Below are positions 51,019-59,072 of a stretch of 64,000 nt of DNA, one piece after another. How positions within the stretch are numbered: position 1 is the stretch's first letter; the number at the start of each line of letters is the position of its first letter. The translations under genes and the position numbers were made by a program. The notes under the pieces are model-generated. The model was not told where the DNA came from. It was given only the letters and a program-made list of their open reading frames with translations, and ran no database searches. Source of the DNA: Trebonia sp035571275 (lineage in GTDB: Bacteria > Actinomycetota > Actinomycetes > Streptosporangiales > Streptosporangiaceae); the NCBI GenBank assembly GCA_035571275.1, contig DATMKQ010000412.1, forward strand, positions 22,772-86,771, in the 5' to 3' direction.

Positions 51019-51750
51019 TTAATTCCGCACAAAGGACATGGCATCGGGCCTGTCGCGGACGTCTTCGGGGGCGGTGGCCCGGGTGAACCGCAGGTGCAGC
51101 AGCGTGGCGTCGTCGCGGAAGTTGCCCTCCGTGTACCGCAGCAGGTCGGCTCGCAGCGCCTGGAGCAACGGCCAGCTATCGGCGGACAGTGCCGCGGCGC
51201 GTTCGGCGAGCGGGTACGGCCGGCCGGCCGGGTCGCGCGCGTCGGTGACCCCGTCGGTGTAGAGCAGCAGGCTGTCGCCGGGACTAGCGTGCAGCGGTTC
51301 GGTCCGGGCCTGGGCCCCGCCCGCCAGGTCGAACAGCCCGAGCGGCGGCGACGGCGGTACCGCGTCCAGCAGCGTGGCGCATCCGCCGCGCAGCCGCAGC
51401 GGCCGCGGGTGGCCGCAACAGACGATCTCGGCGGCGGTCGTGTCGTCCATCGGGACGCAGACGACCAGCGCCGTCACGAACTCTTCACCGCAGTCCCGCG
51501 CGGCGACGAACTCGTGCAGCCGCGTCGCGATCACGTGCGGCGGCGGGCACGGAGCCGGGCCGCCGGCGAGCGCGCGGAAGGCGCGGGTCACCGCGGCCGC
51601 GGTCTGCGCCGCCCGGGCGCCGTGGCCCATGACGTCGCCGATAAGCAGGCGGACAGCGCCCTGAGCTTCGACGGCGCAGGCGATATCGCCGCCGGAAGGG
51701 CACGTAGGTGCCGGAGCCGGGCAGGTGATCCACGAGAAGGCGCAGCGCAT
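51019..51750 (-). CDS. Stand-alone SpoIIE/RsbU-type PP2C serine phosphatase
   Basis: 243 aa consisting of the phosphatase domain alone: GGDIACAVEAQ (first metal Asp in GGD), LLIGDVMGHGARAA (second), VCCGHPRPLRL, SLLLYTDGVTDARDP and FRDDATLLHLRF (third acidic pair). It should dephosphorylate an anti-sigma antagonist. Usually sensor domains (PAS/GAF) come first. Here upstream sequence in a second frame (RLLVDHLPGSGTYVP) looks protein-like, so a frameshift may have removed the N-terminal part. The gaps on either side (50843-51018 and 51751-51944) hold no gene; the first is strikingly AT-rich in part. Confidence 0.88.
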   Translation of the reverse strand: MRCAFSWITCPAPAPTCPSGGDIACAVEAQGAVRLLIGDVMGHGARAAQTAAAVTRAFRALAGGPAPCPPPHVIATRLHEFVAARDCGEEFVTALVVCVPMDDTTAAEIVCCGHPRPLRLRGGCATLLDAVPPSPPLGLFDLAGGAQARTEPLHASPGDSLLLYTDGVTDARDPAGRPYPLAERAAALSADSWPLLQALRADLLRYTEGNFRDDATLLHLRFTRATAPEDVRDRPDAMSFVRN

Positions 51751-51944
51751 GTATCCACCGAGTGGTCGCAGAGTTACCGAGGGGAGTCGGCTGACACTTT
51801 ACGGCAACCCGATAGCGGAAAGTGCTCAATCAACCGCGTGCTGCAACAACAATTTTCTGAACGGACCGGGGTGACTGCTTGAGACGTACCGTTGCTGATG
51901 ATTCGGGAAGAATCTGGCCGGGGCGGTTACGGCGGCGCGTTCGG

Positions 51945-52982
51945 TTAGGACCGGGACGGGCTGGCGGCCTGGGCGAATTCGATCAGCTCGTGCATGTTGC
52001 GGGCCGCCTCGAGGGCGGACAGCCCGGAGACCGCGACGAGCAGCACCGCGGCGGCGAGCAGCAGCAGGCTCAGCCTGGGCGGCGGGCCGAGCAGCGCGGC
52101 GACACGCCGGGGCACTGGGCCGGCCCGGCGCAGGCTCGGCCGCCGGAAGCGGTGCCTACCGCGCTTGTTCGCGGCGTTGCCAGCCCCGGCGCCGGAGCCG
52201 GGCGGCGGGGCGTCCTCGGAGTCCACAGGGACCAGGCACAGCGCGGCGACCGGGCCGGTGCGCGCTGGCGGCGCGGCGGACGCGGCTATGGCGGCCCGCG
52301 CTATCGCGCGGGCGGTCAGCGGCCGGTCCCCGGTCGCCGCCGCGGCCCGCTCGTCGGCCCACCGCTCCACGGTGTACCCGACCTGGGCCGCGACCGGCCG
52401 CAGCAGCGGGTTGGCCGCGGAGGCCAGCCGCGCGGCGGACGTGAACAGGTAATGCGAACCGCCCGCGTGCGCGCGCTCGTGGGCGACCAGGACCTGGCGT
52501 TCCTGGGCGGTGAGGGCGTCCAGCATCCCCGTGGTGATCACGATCCGGCATGGCCAGCCGGGCAGCGTATAGGCGTCCGCGGCGCTGTCGTCGGTCACCA
52601 CGACCTGACCCGAGCCGGGCAGGCGGCGCGCCTGGCGGCCGGCGTCGACGATCGCGGTGCCGCGCCACCACAGCGCGCGGCAGGCGGCGGCGGCGGCCGC
52701 GGCGAGCAGCGCGCCCGCGATGACCGCGACCGGCAGCGAGGCCGGGTCATCGCGGCTGACCACCTGGACGGACATGTTCCCGAGCGTGTCCACGAACGGC
52801 AGGCGGACGAGCGCGGTGAGCGCCAGCAGGCCGAGCACGGCGCTGCTCGCCACGGCCAGCACCAGCGAACTTCCCGCGAGCAACCAGGTGGCCGCGACCG
52901 GCGGCAGCCTGTCGGCGAGCGGCCTGGCGACCAGCGCCGCCAGCACCGGGATCACGAGCGGAAGGTAGACCGCCAGGTGCAT
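51945..52982 (-). CDS. M56-family membrane metallopeptidase (BlaR1/MecR1-like)
   Basis: 345 aa. Three to four N-terminal helices, then the zinc-protease site VLVAHERAHAGG (HExxH form) preceded by CRIVITTGMLDALTAQERQ, and a further helix near the C-terminus. It lacks the BlaR1 extracellular penicillin-binding sensor. The gene follows blaI by 14 bases on the same strand, forming a two-gene operon. In the classical system such a peptidase cleaves BlaI to induce transcription. What it senses here is unknown. Confidence 0.93.
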   Translation of the reverse strand: MHLAVYLPLVIPVLAALVARPLADRLPPVAATWLLAGSSLVLAVASSAVLGLLALTALVRLPFVDTLGNMSVQVVSRDDPASLPVAVIAGALLAAAAAAACRALWWRGTAIVDAGRQARRLPGSGQVVVTDDSAADAYTLPGWPCRIVITTGMLDALTAQERQVLVAHERAHAGGSHYLFTSAARLASAANPLLRPVAAQVGYTVERWADERAAAATGDRPLTARAIARAAIAASAAPPARTGPVAALCLVPVDSEDAPPPGSGAGAGNAANKRGRHRFRRPSLRRAGPVPRRVAALLGPPPRLSLLLLAAAVLLVAVSGLSALEAARNMHELIEFAQAASPSRS

Positions 52983-52996
52983 ACCGTTCCTGCCCG

Positions 52997-53392
52997 CTAC
53001 CCGCCGCCGCCGTGCGCGTCGCCGAGCATCTGGCGCAGCAGTTCTTCGTCCCGGTTGGACAGCCCCGACACGAACCGGGCGAGCACCGCCTCCCGGTCGG
53101 CCTCACCGTCCAGCACCCGTGCCATCCGGCGCGCCGCCAGCCCCGGCTCATCGGCGACCGGCGTGTACAGGAACGCCCGGCCCGCCTTGTGGCGCTCGAG
53201 CACTCCCTTCGCGTGCAGCCTGGACAGGATCGTCACCACCGTGGTGTAGGCGAGCGAGCCGCCGATCCGCTCGCGGACCTCGCCCGGGGACAGTGGGGAT
53301 CCGGCGCCCTGCAGGACCGCGAGCACGGCTGCCTCGAGCTCGCCGGCCGCCCGGCGGCCTGCCGAGCCAGAACCTTCGGCTTCGTCACGCAT
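52997..53392 (-). CDS. blaI: BlaI/MecI/CopY family repressor
   Basis: 131 aa. The winged helix-turn-helix is clear: LEAAVLAVLQGAGSPLSPGEV, YTTVVTILSRLHAKGVLERHKAGRAFLY. The C-terminal half (EAVLARFVSGLSNRDEELLRQML) forms the dimerisation region. In this family the M56 peptidase product cuts the repressor. The operon promoter should lie just upstream, where a 16-bp inverted repeat is present at 53427-53442. Confidence 0.93.
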   Translation of the reverse strand: MRDEAEGSGSAGRRAAGELEAAVLAVLQGAGSPLSPGEVRERIGGSLAYTTVVTILSRLHAKGVLERHKAGRAFLYTPVADEPGLAARRMARVLDGEADREAVLARFVSGLSNRDEELLRQMLGDAHGGGG

Positions 53393-53426
53393 CGCCGTGC
53401 ATCCGCTCCTTCGCTTCCGCTAACAT

Positions 53427-53442
53427 CTACGACTATGTAGAA
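53427..53442. promoter_or_regulatory. Candidate BlaI operator
   Basis: TCTACGACTATGTAGA is an inverted repeat with TCTAC and GTAGA arms and a 6-base spacer. It lies 35 bases upstream of the blaI start on the other strand, in an AT-rich stretch that could hold the promoter. BlaI-type repressors bind TACA/TGTA-like dyads, so it is a plausible autoregulatory site. Assignment is by dyad and position. Confidence 0.55.
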
Positions 53443-53648
53443 ATAATATCGTGCTGGGTGGTGAACCCGTCTAGCCAGTGTGCCACGCCATACGCCCTGG
53501 ACGGGCTAGTCTGGTCCGTCGGCGGCACGTGAGGGCGGGCACGTGGACAGTCGAGGCGCGCTACTGCCCCGTTCGGAATGACTGCTTAGGACCTCCGGCA
53601 CAGCAGAAAGCCGGCTGGTTTTGGCCAACAGGGAGTGGAGCCTGACTG

Positions 53649-54779
53649 ATGTCGCACCTCACTTACGCCCAGGCGGTTGTCACCGGCCTCATCCAGGGCG
53701 TAACGGAACTGTTCCCGGTCTCCAGCCTCGGGCATAACGTGCTGCTGCCCGCGCTGATCGGCGGACAGTGGGCGAAGGACCTGAGCGTGTCGGCGAAGGG
53801 CTCGCCGTACCTGGCGTTCATCGTCGGGCTGCACGTCGCGACCGCGCTCGCGATGATCCTTTACTTCTGGCGGGACTGGGTGCGGATCGTCCGCGGTTTC
53901 TTCTCCTCGCTGCGGCGGCGCGAGATCGTGACTGCCGACCAGCGGCTTGCCTGGATGATCGTGCTGGCGACCATCCCGGTGGGGATCGCGGGGGCGTTGC
54001 TGCAGAAGGTGTTCATCAGCGTGTTCGCCAGGCCGGAGCTGACCGCGCTCTTCCTCGCGGCTAACGGGTTGATCCTGCTGTATTCCGAACGGCAGCGGCG
54101 GGCACGGGCCGGGCGTGGCTCCGGCGCCCGCGCGGCGGAACCGGTCGCCGCGGCCGGACCTTCGCCGGGCGGCTATCAGGGATACCCGCACGGTGGGCAC
54201 CCGGAGGGCGGCGGGTACTCGCAGGGCGGGTACTCGCAGGGCGGGTACTCGGAGGGCGGGTACTCGCAGCAGCCTCAGCAGCAGCAGTGGCAGGGGCCGT
54301 GGCACGAACAGGGGCAGGCCGGGGCGCACCATGGGCACCGTGCGGACCCGCGGGCCGACCAGACGGATGCGGCCGTGGCCGCCGACCGGCGGCTGTCCGT
54401 GATGGGCTATGGGAGGGCGATCCTCGTCGGCTCCGCGCAGATCCTGGCGCTGCTGCCCGGCATCAGCCGGGACGGCATCGTCACCGTCGCGGGCATGGGG
54501 CGCGGGCTGAACCGTGAGGACGCGGTGCGGTTCTCCTTCCTGCTGTCCGCGCCGGTGATTCTCGCCGCCGGCCTGCTCAAGGCGCACGACCTCCTAGGCC
54601 CCGCAGGAAAGGGCATCCACGGCCCGGTTCTCGTCGGCAGCGTGCTGTCATTCGTTGGCGCCTACCTGTCGGTCCGGTTCCTGACCAGGTACTTCAGCGA
54701 GTCGCGATCGCTCAACCCGTTCGGCATCTACTGCCTGGTCGCGGGACTCCTGAGCTTCGCGTACCTGCTGATCAAGTAG
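53649..54779 (+). CDS. uppP: Undecaprenyl-diphosphatase UppP with low-complexity insertion
   Basis: 376 aa versus about 270-290 for the family. The N-terminal half has LTYAQAVVTGLIQGVTELFPVSS (with the conserved E and PVSS), and the C-terminal half has LALLPGISRDGIVTVAGMGRGL (the GISR motif). Between them, about residues 150-245, lies an inserted Gly/Gln/Ser/Tyr/His-rich segment, absent from typical UppP and encoded partly by tandem 15-bp repeats. The enzyme recycles the lipid carrier for peptidoglycan and other glycans in the membrane. The insert is predicted to be in a loop, so activity could be kept. Confidence 0.93.
   Translation: MSHLTYAQAVVTGLIQGVTELFPVSSLGHNVLLPALIGGQWAKDLSVSAKGSPYLAFIVGLHVATALAMILYFWRDWVRIVRGFFSSLRRREIVTADQRLAWMIVLATIPVGIAGALLQKVFISVFARPELTALFLAANGLILLYSERQRRARAGRGSGARAAEPVAAAGPSPGGYQGYPHGGHPEGGGYSQGGYSQGGYSEGGYSQQPQQQQWQGPWHEQGQAGAHHGHRADPRADQTDAAVAADRRLSVMGYGRAILVGSAQILALLPGISRDGIVTVAGMGRGLNREDAVRFSFLLSAPVILAAGLLKAHDLLGPAGKGIHGPVLVGSVLSFVGAYLSVRFLTRYFSESRSLNPFGIYCLVAGLLSFAYLLIK
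54210..54268. repeat. 15-bp tandem repeats inside uppP
   Basis: About four copies of GGGCGGGTACTCGCA (54224-54268, with a variant first unit from 54210) encode repeated GGYSQ/GGYSE pentapeptides in the inserted loop of UppP. The 15-base period keeps the frame. Variation in copy number between strains would be expected. Confidence 0.9.
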
Positions 54780-54833
54780 CCCGGCCGCGCCAGGCAGCAC
54801 GGGCAAGCGCCCTCGCCGGCGTTGGCCCCAGCA

Positions 54834-54883
54834 GATGAATGTCCTGTTCAGCTTGCTATTGGCAGTTGAATGGGACATTCATC
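54834..54883. repeat. Extragenic palindromic element, copy B
   Basis: A 17-bp stem with two G.U wobbles: 54834-54850 pairs with 54867-54883, and the loop is 16 bases. It ends in TGAATGGGACATTCA, the reverse complement of the 15-base palindrome in copy A (16850-16864). It lies 55 bases after the uppP stop. As for copy A, it sits beyond a gene 3' end. Confidence 0.85.
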
Positions 54884-54885
54884 CG

Positions 54886-55201
54886 GGCACGGTATCTGCC
54901 GGCAAGCAGGTATATCGGACATAGCTCGCAAATCGGTCGGCCAAATAGCTGCCTCTGCTGTCGTTACCATGACGAGACTTGGACGAGACCCAGTTTTCGT
55001 GATCATGAGGTCGTTTTGCCGGGTTTGTGGATTAGCGGGACACGTGTTACGGCCAGGCGAGCGTCGGTGCCTTGCCGGTGGGTCGAGCACCGCGGGCACT
55101 GACGCCGTACGGTGAGCGGGCGACTACTCACAGCCGACGTCGCGTGGTACTCTCATGGCGAACGGGACATAACGGTACGTAACTGAGTATCGCGGCCTTC
55201 C
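54886..55201. other. Non-coding gap upstream of the NurA gene
   Basis: About 315 bases between the palindrome and the NurA-HerA operon. Only short overlapping ORFs occur and none has an RBS or recognisable product. It has AT-richer patches (for example near 54905-54955 and 55170-55185) compatible with a promoter, but no clear -10/-35 pair. GGAGG at 55202-55206 is the RBS of the NurA gene. Confidence 0.5.
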
Positions 55202-55210
55202 GGAGGCACG

Positions 55211-56329
55211 ATGTTCCTGCCCGAGCAACTCCCCGAGCTTCGCCGCCAGATCCGCTCCCAGGCCGCACGTGACTTTGGCATCCTCGACGAGCTCCTCGGG
55301 CACGCTCGGGCGCTGGCCGGCGGCGTGCGGCCGATCCGGCCGCGTTCGGCGACCTCGGTGGCGCTGACCGCAGCCGATGGCGGAAACAACGCGGTGGCGT
55401 TCAACCCCTTCTCGCTACAGATCATCCGGGTCGTCGACTCGCACGGCAAGGAACTGTTCCTCGACGTGGTGTCGCCGACCACGGATGTGGCTGAACTCAG
55501 CCGCGGTCACCTGGCCAAGGGCACGCGCCTCGGCCGGCTGATGTCCGACCTCGGGGCCGGCTCGCTGCGCGAGCTGTCCCCCATGCTCGCCGGCCGGTCA
55601 CCGAGCTGGGTCGATGTGTACCGAGAGCTGTGTGAATGGTCCACGCTCTACGACCTGGTGTGCCACCATGACTTCGCCGCAGACACACTTGTCGTGCGCG
55701 ACGGGCTGCTGCGCAGCACCGTGTTCGGCGGGGACATGCTGCTGCGGATGGGCGAGCTGATGCGCGCAGGGATCGACCGGGCGGCACGGCGCAGCTGCCG
55801 CCGGGTGTGGCTCTGCGGGCTGGCCAAGCACAGCGCCGTCCTCGAGAGGTACCGGCTCGCCTTGGCGCTAGCAGGCGTCCTCGACCGGGCGACCCCCTGT
55901 TTCGCGGCGGTGCCTGAGGCGCTGCTCGAGAACGTGTACCGCCGACGGGGCTACCTGGGCGGCACGGGAGCCGGCCGCTCGGCGGCCGACACGGGGGGCG
56001 GGCAGAGCCTGGGCGAGATGTACTTCGTGCGTTTCGGGCCCCACGCCGGCGACCCGGTCTGGACGTCCGACGTGCTGACCTGGCAGGCGGCGGACGTTCA
56101 GGCGATCTTCGGCTACTTGCAGGCCGACGCCGCCGCCGGGTTCCCTGTCCCGTTCTACCCGCTCAGCCTGCAACAGGCGGACGCCCACTCCAGGGTCGGC
56201 GACCTCGACGTGGAGATCATCGAGGACAGCCTGGTCGAGGCGGTGCGGGACCTGGTGGGCCGGGACCGCGCGCATGTCGTCGACGCGCTGCGGCTAAGCA
56301 CGGACGTCGCCGCGCGGAGGTACGCGTGA
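55211..56329 (+). CDS. nurA: NurA-domain 5'-3' nuclease, partner of HerA
   Basis: 372 aa; GGAGG at 55202-55206 precedes ATG 55211. The NurA metal-site motifs are visible: ADGGNN with D56 in motif I (the family has DGS/DGG after a beta strand), and LVVRDGLLRST with D164 in motif II (DGxL). The C-terminal region (LQQADAHSRVGDLDVEIIEDSLVEAVRDL) contains the further conserved acidic/His block found in NurA proteins. NurA degrades DNA 5'-3' with HerA. It overlaps the herA start by 4 bases (GTGA). Function in DNA-end processing or phage defence is inference. Confidence 0.85.
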   Translation: MFLPEQLPELRRQIRSQAARDFGILDELLGHARALAGGVRPIRPRSATSVALTAADGGNNAVAFNPFSLQIIRVVDSHGKELFLDVVSPTTDVAELSRGHLAKGTRLGRLMSDLGAGSLRELSPMLAGRSPSWVDVYRELCEWSTLYDLVCHHDFAADTLVVRDGLLRSTVFGGDMLLRMGELMRAGIDRAARRSCRRVWLCGLAKHSAVLERYRLALALAGVLDRATPCFAAVPEALLENVYRRRGYLGGTGAGRSAADTGGGQSLGEMYFVRFGPHAGDPVWTSDVLTWQAADVQAIFGYLQADAAAGFPVPFYPLSLQQADAHSRVGDLDVEIIEDSLVEAVRDLVGRDRAHVVDALRLSTDVAARRYA

Positions 56330-58461
56330 AGCTGTTCGACCGGGAGCACGTGATCGGCGTGTTCCGCGGGTTCTCCGACAGCGGTATGGAGTTCCACGCG
56401 GACCTCGTCCTCCCGTACCGCGACGACCTGCAGTCGATCCCGGTGCACGGCCAGTTCGTGCTAGTCCAGCTCGAGCACGAGGACGAGGCGGTGCTCGGCA
56501 GGATCACCTCGGTGGCCGCGGAAGGCAGGCTGGTCTCCCCCATCGGCGAGGATTACGCTATCCGCGCGGTTCGCGACGACCGGCCGATCCCCGACGAACT
56601 CCGCGACCAGTACCTCAAGTACCGGGTCGACATCCGCGTGCTCGGCGTCGAGCGCGTCCGCGGCGACAAGCTGATCTTCGTGCCAAGCCACCGGCGGCTG
56701 CCGCACGTCGGCGCGAAGGTGGCGCTGTGCTCGCCCGAGGTGCTCGCGGCGGTCGCCAACGCCGGCCCGGCCGACCAGGAAGCCGCCGAGATCGGGTTCC
56801 TGGCCTTCGGCGAGTTCGTGTACGCGGGATCCGATCCGCGGGCGATGACCGAGGACTGGATGGTCACTCTCGACCCGCCCATCTTGCCCAGATTCCATGT
56901 GTCCCAGCTGGTGTCACGGCGGAGCTTCGTCTTCGCGCGTGCCGGGTTCGGCAAATCGAACCTGATCAAGCTGCTGTTCTCACGGCTGTACGCGACCGAC
57001 CCGGTGCTGGGCGCGCGCGCCGGACGGACCGGCGTCGGGACGGTCATCTTCGACCCAGACGGGGAGTACTTCTGGCCGGACGCGCACGGGCGGCCGGGAC
57101 TGTGCGACGTGCCCGGGCTGACCGACCAGCTGGTCGTGTTCACCAGCCAGCAGGCACCGAGCCCCGCGTACCGGTCGTTCGTGGTGGACCAGGTAAAGCT
57201 CGACATCAGGCAGCTGCGCTCGGAGCGCGTGATCGGCATCGCGCTGCCGGCCGACCGCCAGGACCAGCAGAACGTCACCAAGCTCAAGGGTCTTTCCCGG
57301 GAGCGCTGGGCAACGCTGGTCGACTTGATCGCCGCGCACCGCTATGAGGCCGACCCCAACCAGGTCAGAAAGATCTGCGGGATCAAGCCGGCGAACGAGG
57401 AACAGCAGACCAACGCGATCATCGGGAATATGGTCCGGGTGGTGGACGCGCTGCACGATCCCGCCAGTCAGATGCTGCGCGCGCTCAAGACAGCGCTTGG
57501 CGACGGGAAGCTGTGCGTCGTCGACATCTCCCAGCTGCGCGGGCAGCGCGGGCTGCAGCTGGCGAGCATCATCCTCGCCGAGGTCTTCACGCACAACGCG
57601 AGCGAGTTCACTAAAGGGTCACCCCGGTTCGTTCCGTGCATCGCTGTTGTCGAAGAGGCGCAGGCCGTGCTCGGCTCCGGCGGGGCGTCAGGCGAGGACT
57701 CGCCCTTTGTTTCCTGGGTGAAAGAGGGCCGAAAGTACGGACTGGGAGCGGTGCTCGTGACGCAGCAGCCCGGCAGCATCCCCGCCGAGCTGCTCAGTCA
57801 GGGCGACAACTTCTTCGTCTTCCACCTGCTGTCCGCCGGCGACCTCGCGGCGCTCAAGCGGGCCAACGCTCACTTCTCCGATGACCTGCTGGCCACACTG
57901 CTGAACGAGCCGCTAGTCGGGCACGGCGTGTTCTGGTCAAGCGCGCCGGGCACCGACCTGACGGCGCGGCCCTACCCGCTGCCCGTGCGCGTGCTGAGTT
58001 TCGAGGCGGAGCACCGCTGCTTGCGCGACGCGTCCTACAGCGGCGAGGCGGTCGCGTGCTACGCGGCCACCCTGCGCGCACAGTTCCGGGCCGCGCTGCC
58101 AGCGGACGCCCGCGGCGCGCATGCCGATGTCGAGGGCGCGTACCGCAAGGCGGCGGTCACGGCGCTACGCCGGCATCCCGAGTTCGGGCAACGGCTGGCG
58201 AGCGGGCAGGGGGTGGCGTGGGGATCGGTGCAGGCCTGGCTGGCGAAGGCGGCGCCACCGCAGGGCGTTGTCGGAGACAGGTTCGAGTGGGCGCGCCAGG
58301 CAGTCAGGCCAGCGCTGGTCGAGATCCTCGGCCCGGAAGGGTCTGGCTGGCGGACGGAGCGGCGCCCTCACCCGGACCGGCCGGGGGCGTCGCAGACGTG
58401 GATCTTCATCACCGATACCGTCGAAACCGTGGAACACGCCACGGCACCGGAGGAGCAGTGA
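56326..58461 (+). CDS. herA: HerA-like DNA translocase (HerA-FtsK superfamily)
   Basis: 711 aa from GTG 56326. Residues 1-150 form a HAS-barrel-like N-domain. The ATPase domain spans about 190-560, with Walker A ARAGFGKSN at 204-212 (K210, S211), where the leading Gly of the P-loop is Ala. FDPDGEYFWPD follows, Walker B is CIAVVEEAQAVLG (E443/E444), and later motifs are KYGLGAVLVTQQPGSIP (sensor) and NFFVFHLLSAGDLAALKRAN. A C-terminal extension (about 585-711) is not typical of archaeal HerA. It should pump DNA to the NurA nuclease. Confidence 0.88.
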   Translation: MKLFDREHVIGVFRGFSDSGMEFHADLVLPYRDDLQSIPVHGQFVLVQLEHEDEAVLGRITSVAAEGRLVSPIGEDYAIRAVRDDRPIPDELRDQYLKYRVDIRVLGVERVRGDKLIFVPSHRRLPHVGAKVALCSPEVLAAVANAGPADQEAAEIGFLAFGEFVYAGSDPRAMTEDWMVTLDPPILPRFHVSQLVSRRSFVFARAGFGKSNLIKLLFSRLYATDPVLGARAGRTGVGTVIFDPDGEYFWPDAHGRPGLCDVPGLTDQLVVFTSQQAPSPAYRSFVVDQVKLDIRQLRSERVIGIALPADRQDQQNVTKLKGLSRERWATLVDLIAAHRYEADPNQVRKICGIKPANEEQQTNAIIGNMVRVVDALHDPASQMLRALKTALGDGKLCVVDISQLRGQRGLQLASIILAEVFTHNASEFTKGSPRFVPCIAVVEEAQAVLGSGGASGEDSPFVSWVKEGRKYGLGAVLVTQQPGSIPAELLSQGDNFFVFHLLSAGDLAALKRANAHFSDDLLATLLNEPLVGHGVFWSSAPGTDLTARPYPLPVRVLSFEAEHRCLRDASYSGEAVACYAATLRAQFRAALPADARGAHADVEGAYRKAAVTALRRHPEFGQRLASGQGVAWGSVQAWLAKAAPPQGVVGDRFEWARQAVRPALVEILGPEGSGWRTERRPHPDRPGASQTWIFITDTVETVEHATAPEEQ

Positions 58462-58608
58462 GCGACGCCGCCTTGTTGCGCGGAAGGCGGCTACTACGAC
58501 CAGGCGCACCTGGCCCGCGAGTTCCGCGACCTGGCGGGCTGCCCGCCAACACAGTGGCTGGCCGAAGAGTTCCGCCGAACTCAGCTGGCCGCCAGGCGGT
58601 GGCGTGAT
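58462..58608 (+). pseudogene. Remnant of an AraC-family regulator C-terminus
   Basis: Directly after the herA stop, in the same frame, the sequence translates as GGYYDQAHLAREFRDLAGC, then PPTQWLAEEFRRTQ. This is the C-terminal helix-turn-helix end of an AraC/XylS protein (GYYDQxHLxREFRxLAG). There is no start codon, no N-terminal domain and no stop at the normal place. It is therefore a truncated pseudogene, probably left by an insertion or deletion that brought the NurA-HerA operon here. Confidence 0.75.
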
Positions 58609-58705
58609 GCTCGGCTCATCCGGCACCAGCGCCCCGGGCACTTTCCGCGCCTACGTGGTGTGCGACGATCCGGCGACCCGGGGAGAACCAGTGGACATTC
58701 GGCAC

Positions 58706-58942
58706 TTACCGGGGGCACCCGCGCTGACCTCGCTCGCGATCGCGCGCGGCCGGCTCGTGTAGTAGCGGTGGGCCCGAGGTGCGGGCGAGAAACTCCTGGT
58801 ATGTGACCGGCGCCTCATCCGGCTCGATCATGTACCGGTCCAGGGCGAAGCGCAGTTCGGTCATCCGCCGCTGCGCGTAGTTCATTTCCTCGATGGTGGC
58901 CACGACCCGGCTGGTCAGCCGGCGAAGGACGTCCGCGCTCAT
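58706..58942 (-). CDS. Small conserved actinobacterial hypothetical protein
   Basis: 78 aa from ATG 58942, with GGGAGG as RBS. It is acidic/basic helical: MSADVLRRLTSRVVATIEEM, then NYAQRRMTELRFALDRYM and TYQEFLARTSGP. It resembles a short hypothetical protein seen beside unrelated genes in several actinomycetes, but I cannot name a family. The predicted helices and the YAQRRMTELRFALD amphipathic stretch suggest a small regulatory or binding protein. Function unknown. Confidence 0.65.
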   Translation of the reverse strand: MSADVLRRLTSRVVATIEEMNYAQRRMTELRFALDRYMIEPDEAPVTYQEFLARTSGPPLLHEPAARDRERGQRGCPR

Positions 58943-59072
58943 TTCTGCCTCCCGTAAGCACTGCTACTGTCCGCACTTACAGGCTCGCCGTAAGACCCGT
59001 ACCAGCGCATTGGTAGTAATCCTTAGCTTGCGGGCCGAGCGTGCTTAGCTGCCGGTCTGGCCGCCTCACCGG

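Noticed and set aside
54210..54268. Tandem repeat as a CRISPR array
   Set aside because: Units are 15 bases, directly adjacent, with no spacers, and encode an in-frame peptide repeat. The same reason excludes the repeats at 49100-49160.
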